Notes under the pieces: generated by a model
What the model was told of the DNA's origin: nothing
Seen by the model: only the letters and a program-made list of their open reading frames with translations
Databases searched by the model: none
Made by a program: the position numbers and the translations under genes
NCBI GenBank assembly: GCA_944385775.1
Contig: CALWYM010000079.1
Span: forward strand, 1 to 8,588
DNA: 8,588 nucleotides
Reading direction: 5' to 3'
Origin: an uncultured Oscillospiraceae bacterium
GTDB taxonomy: Bacteria; Bacillota; Clostridia; Oscillospirales; Oscillospiraceae
Shown here: piece after piece, positions 6,364 through 8,588 of the stretch
Position numbering within the stretch: position 1 is the stretch's first letter
Layout of the letters: every line of letters starts with the position of its first letter

Positions 6364-6432
6364 AATTAGTCATAATTAACTCCTGCAAAAGTCCATAATT
6401 AGTCAATTAGACTGACAATGCGGCTGCAAAAG
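6364..6432. repeat. Short direct repeats upstream of lysA
   Basis: Three octamers AATTAG(T/A)C occur at 6364-6371, 6397-6404 and 6405-6412. CATAATTA occurs at 6371-6378 and 6394-6401, and CTGCAAAAG at 6383-6391 and 6424-6432. Together they look like an imperfect tandem duplication of a 30-40 base unit. It lies just upstream of the lysA -35 box, where an activator or repressor could bind. It may also be only a decayed duplication. Confidence 0.5.
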
Positions 6433-6443
6433 ACTTACGTTCC

Positions 6444-8588
6444 CTACTCATCAGCTTTTTTCACAATTTTTTCCTGCTCTGCTTTTTTCAAAGCCTTTTC
6501 CACCGCTCTGTTTTTCTCATGTATCTGAGATTTTAAAATAACATTATTCATTTCTCTGCAGTGATGCAAAACCTCGTTTTTAAGGTCTGCCGCCGTCATT
6601 CTGAGCGCTCCGCTGCCCAGTATTATCATCTGCTCAGGTCCATCGGAAGTTGCGACATAAACACGGTGGTCTTTACTTAAATTTGTCGCCACACGCTCGA
6701 TGTACGTATCGGCAGTCTCCGCTTCCTTTGTATAAACCACATGGATATTGTGGTATTTTTCCACCGAGCCCTTGCCGCCGGATACCTTATATGCGTCAAA
6801 TACAATGATAACTTCTACCTTTCTCAGACCGGCATAGTTTGAAAGCTCGTCCATCAGCAGTTTTCTCGCCGCATCAAGACTGTGCTCCGAAGCCTTTTTA
6901 AGCTCGTCCCATGCAAAAATAATGTTATACCCGTCTACCAGCAAATACTCTGGACCGGTTTTCGATGATTTTATGACAACCTTTTCATCGGTCTTTTTCT
7001 TTTCGGACTTTTTTCGTTCTTCCTTTGGTAGTATATCCCTACGCTTTATTTCACCGTATGTTCGTTCAAAAATTTCCTTAAGCTCCTTATCCGCCACGTC
7101 CGGAGTTAAACTTTTTGGCTCGTAGTTACCGCTCTCACCACCGGAAACCGGAAAATCACCGGTTTCCTCTCTTTTTGGCGCAAGAATACTGTCAAGGTGC
7201 ATTTTCTGGGGCACCATATACCACTTTACCGGGTACCCTGCCCCATGGGCGCAGAATATCGAGTCCGGGGAGTTCTCCACATCGCGTTCCGGGTCATATC
7301 CAATGGCTGCTACAACCTCTTCCTGATTGTGGCAGGGCTCATATCCTCTTAAAACGCAGAAAAGCCTGCCAAGCCCCTTTGTATATGACAAAACAGTTCT
7401 GGAATAATCGCCCACCTGGGAAACAGGCACGCTGCCTGTCAGAATAGTTTCCTCACCCTTTACCTCGGGAGGATTAAGCTTCGACGCCATTCTCGTAAGG
7501 TCTGACATGGCTCTGCCAACATATAAGGTGGGCACCTCAAGGATTATATCGTACCACGGCTCAAGGAGAAGACTTGAAGCCTGCATAAGTCCCTGCCTTA
7601 CAGCACGGTATGTGGCCTCTCTGAAGTCACCGCCCTCTGTATGCTTTATGCTGGCGCGCCCTGCCTTAAGGGTGATTTTCATATCCGTAATAGGCATACC
7701 CGTAAGTACGCCTAAATGGGTTTTCTCAGCAAGATGGGTAAGTATCAGCCGCTGCCAGTTTCGGTCAAGCTCGTCCTCACTTACATCAGAAGCATAAACC
7801 ATACCGCTTCCCCGCTCCCCCGGCTCAAGCAGCAAATGCACCTCGGCATAGTGACGCAGCGGCTCATAGTGACCTACGCCCTCAACAGTATTTGTAATAG
7901 TCTCCCGGTAGACAATGCCACCGTTTTTAAACTCCACGTCAAGATCGAAACGCTCCCTCATCTGACGGGTCAGTACCTCAAGCTGCACCTCACCCATTAT
8001 ATGGACATGGATCTCCCTCAGTCGCTCGTTCCATATGATTTTAAGCTGCGGGTCCTCCTCCTCAAGCTCACGAAACTTACTAAGCGCCGTAAATGGCTCG
8101 CACCCCTCAGGAAGCACAGCCTGGTAACTGAGCACAGGCTCCAAAGTTGGCAAAAGCCCATTTTTCTCCGCTCCGAGCCCCTGTCCAACATAGGTCTTGC
8201 TAAGACCTGTGACAGCGCATACCGTTCCAGCTTTAACTGATTCTGCCACCGTAAACTTATCTCCGGAATAAAGACGTATCTGATCTGCCTTTTCCTGCCA
8301 GTTCTCACCGGAAATCACACTTTTAACTTTAAGCTCCCCACCGGTAATCTTCATGTAGGTAAGCCGTGTGCCCTGACTGTCACGCCCTATTTTATATACC
8401 CTGGCGCCAAACTCCGTCCCTCTCTCCGGCTCTGAAATAAGCTCATCAAGACCTGCCATAAATTCCTCAACACCTGAAAGTTTAAGAGCCGAGCCAAAAA
8501 ACACAGGAAAAAGCTGCCTTTCCGTTACCTGACGACGTATCTCTGCCTTTTCAACTTTTCCAGTTGTGAGGTATTCCTCCATAGCGTT
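6444..8588 (-). CDS. Tet(M)/EF-G-like translation GTPase fused to a YacP/Rae1-like NYN nuclease domain (5' end beyond window)
   Basis: The frame is open to the right edge, so the G1-G4 GTP-binding motifs are not visible; the Met at 8582 is internal. Counting from it, the end of the G domain shows the G5 motif GSALKL (30-35). Domain II follows (about 56-145), domain III (about 160-230, HVHIMGEVQLEVL), domain IV (about 231-340, GSGMVYASDV) and domain V (about 341-415). Next comes SIFCAHGAGYPVKWYMVP (441-458), a Lys/Glu-rich linker (about 500-540), and a YacP-type NYN domain (546-680): LLVDGYNIIFAWDEL, IIVFDAYKV, YTKEAETADTYIER, YVATSDGPEQ and GSGALRMTAADL. The NYN acidic residues are all present. 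YacP/Rae1 is known in Bacillus as a ribosome-dependent mRNA endonuclease. Tet-type GTPases bind the ribosomal A-site region. The domain IV loop AGRASIKHTEGGDF lacks the Y-S-P-V-S-T-P-A-D tip of Tet(M), so tetracycline resistance is doubtful. No terminator is visible after the stop. Confidence 0.9.
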   Translation of the reverse strand, partial: NAMEEYLTTGKVEKAEIRRQVTERQLFPVFFGSALKLSGVEEFMAGLDELISEPERGTEFGARVYKIGRDSQGTRLTYMKITGGELKVKSVISGENWQEKADQIRLYSGDKFTVAESVKAGTVCAVTGLSKTYVGQGLGAEKNGLLPTLEPVLSYQAVLPEGCEPFTALSKFRELEEEDPQLKIIWNERLREIHVHIMGEVQLEVLTRQMRERFDLDVEFKNGGIVYRETITNTVEGVGHYEPLRHYAEVHLLLEPGERGSGMVYASDVSEDELDRNWQRLILTHLAEKTHLGVLTGMPITDMKITLKAGRASIKHTEGGDFREATYRAVRQGLMQASSLLLEPWYDIILEVPTLYVGRAMSDLTRMASKLNPPEVKGEETILTGSVPVSQVGDYSRTVLSYTKGLGRLFCVLRGYEPCHNQEEVVAAIGYDPERDVENSPDSIFCAHGAGYPVKWYMVPQKMHLDSILAPKREETGDFPVSGGESGNYEPKSLTPDVADKELKEIFERTYGEIKRRDILPKEERKKSEKKKTDEKVVIKSSKTGPEYLLVDGYNIIFAWDELKKASEHSLDAARKLLMDELSNYAGLRKVEVIIVFDAYKVSGGKGSVEKYHNIHVVYTKEAETADTYIERVATNLSKDHRVYVATSDGPEQMIILGSGALRMTAADLKNEVLHHCREMNNVILKSQIHEKNRAVEKALKKAEQEKIVKKADE

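Noticed and set aside
6254..6443. Lysine riboswitch or T-box before lysA
   Set aside because: No conserved riboswitch or T-box sequence is visible and the leader after the predicted start is only about 50 bases.
7115..8240. Several plus-strand open frames opposite the GTPase gene
   Set aside because: They are antisense to clearly conserved domains and have no promoter, ribosome site or recognisable motif.
6444..8588. Acquired tetracycline resistance gene on a mobile element
   Set aside because: No mobile-element genes or terminal repeats are visible, the domain IV tip differs from Tet(M), and the gene carries an unusual nuclease domain.

Overview
The window looks like a piece of a Firmicutes chromosome, most likely an anaerobic clostridium (Oscillospiraceae or Lachnospiraceae type). 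The evidence is consistent sigma-A style promoters with 17-base spacers, AT-rich intergenic DNA, GGAGG-like ribosome sites, a XpaC/TelA pair like the one known in Bacillus, and a tetracycline-protection-like GTPase fused to a YacP/Rae1 domain. I see no phage, transposon, CRISPR, tRNA or rRNA signature. The species assignment is inference.

Layout. (1) Positions 1-950, minus strand: a promoter at 922-950, a structured leader RNA, rpe (ribulose-phosphate 3-epimerase), then the first 43 codons of recR, which runs off the left edge. (2) Positions 999-4411, plus strand: a divergent promoter drives four tightly packed genes: xpaC (membrane protein), telA (TelA/KlaA family), a small divergent LemA-like membrane protein and a secreted or membrane-anchored TPM-domain protein with a glycine-rich tail. 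A weak terminator follows. (3) Positions 4429-4961, plus strand: a MarR-family regulator with its own strong promoter. (4) Positions 4969-5010: a long perfect-stem terminator shared by the converging marR and lysA. (5) Positions 5015-6341, minus strand: a divergent diaminopimelate decarboxylase with its own promoter and a repeat-rich upstream region. (6) Positions 6444-8588, minus strand: the C-terminal part of a translation-factor GTPase of the Tet(M)/EF-G family, continuing into a YacP/Rae1-like NYN ribonuclease domain. Its GTPase N-terminus lies beyond the right edge.

How the genes fit together. The plus-strand operon is the most system-like unit: two genes of the XpaC-TelA pair joined by a 4-base overlap and a 3-base gap to a LemA-TPM pair. 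It suggests one envelope- or stress-related machine with two membrane anchors, a coiled-coil cytoplasmic protein and an extracytoplasmic TPM domain. Its function cannot be read from sequence. The other striking item is the GTPase-NYN fusion, which would bring a ribosome A-site-binding factor and an mRNA-cutting domain together in one chain. The remaining genes (rpe, recR, lysA, marR) are ordinary housekeeping or regulatory genes, although the rpe leader and the lysA upstream region carry unexplained structure.
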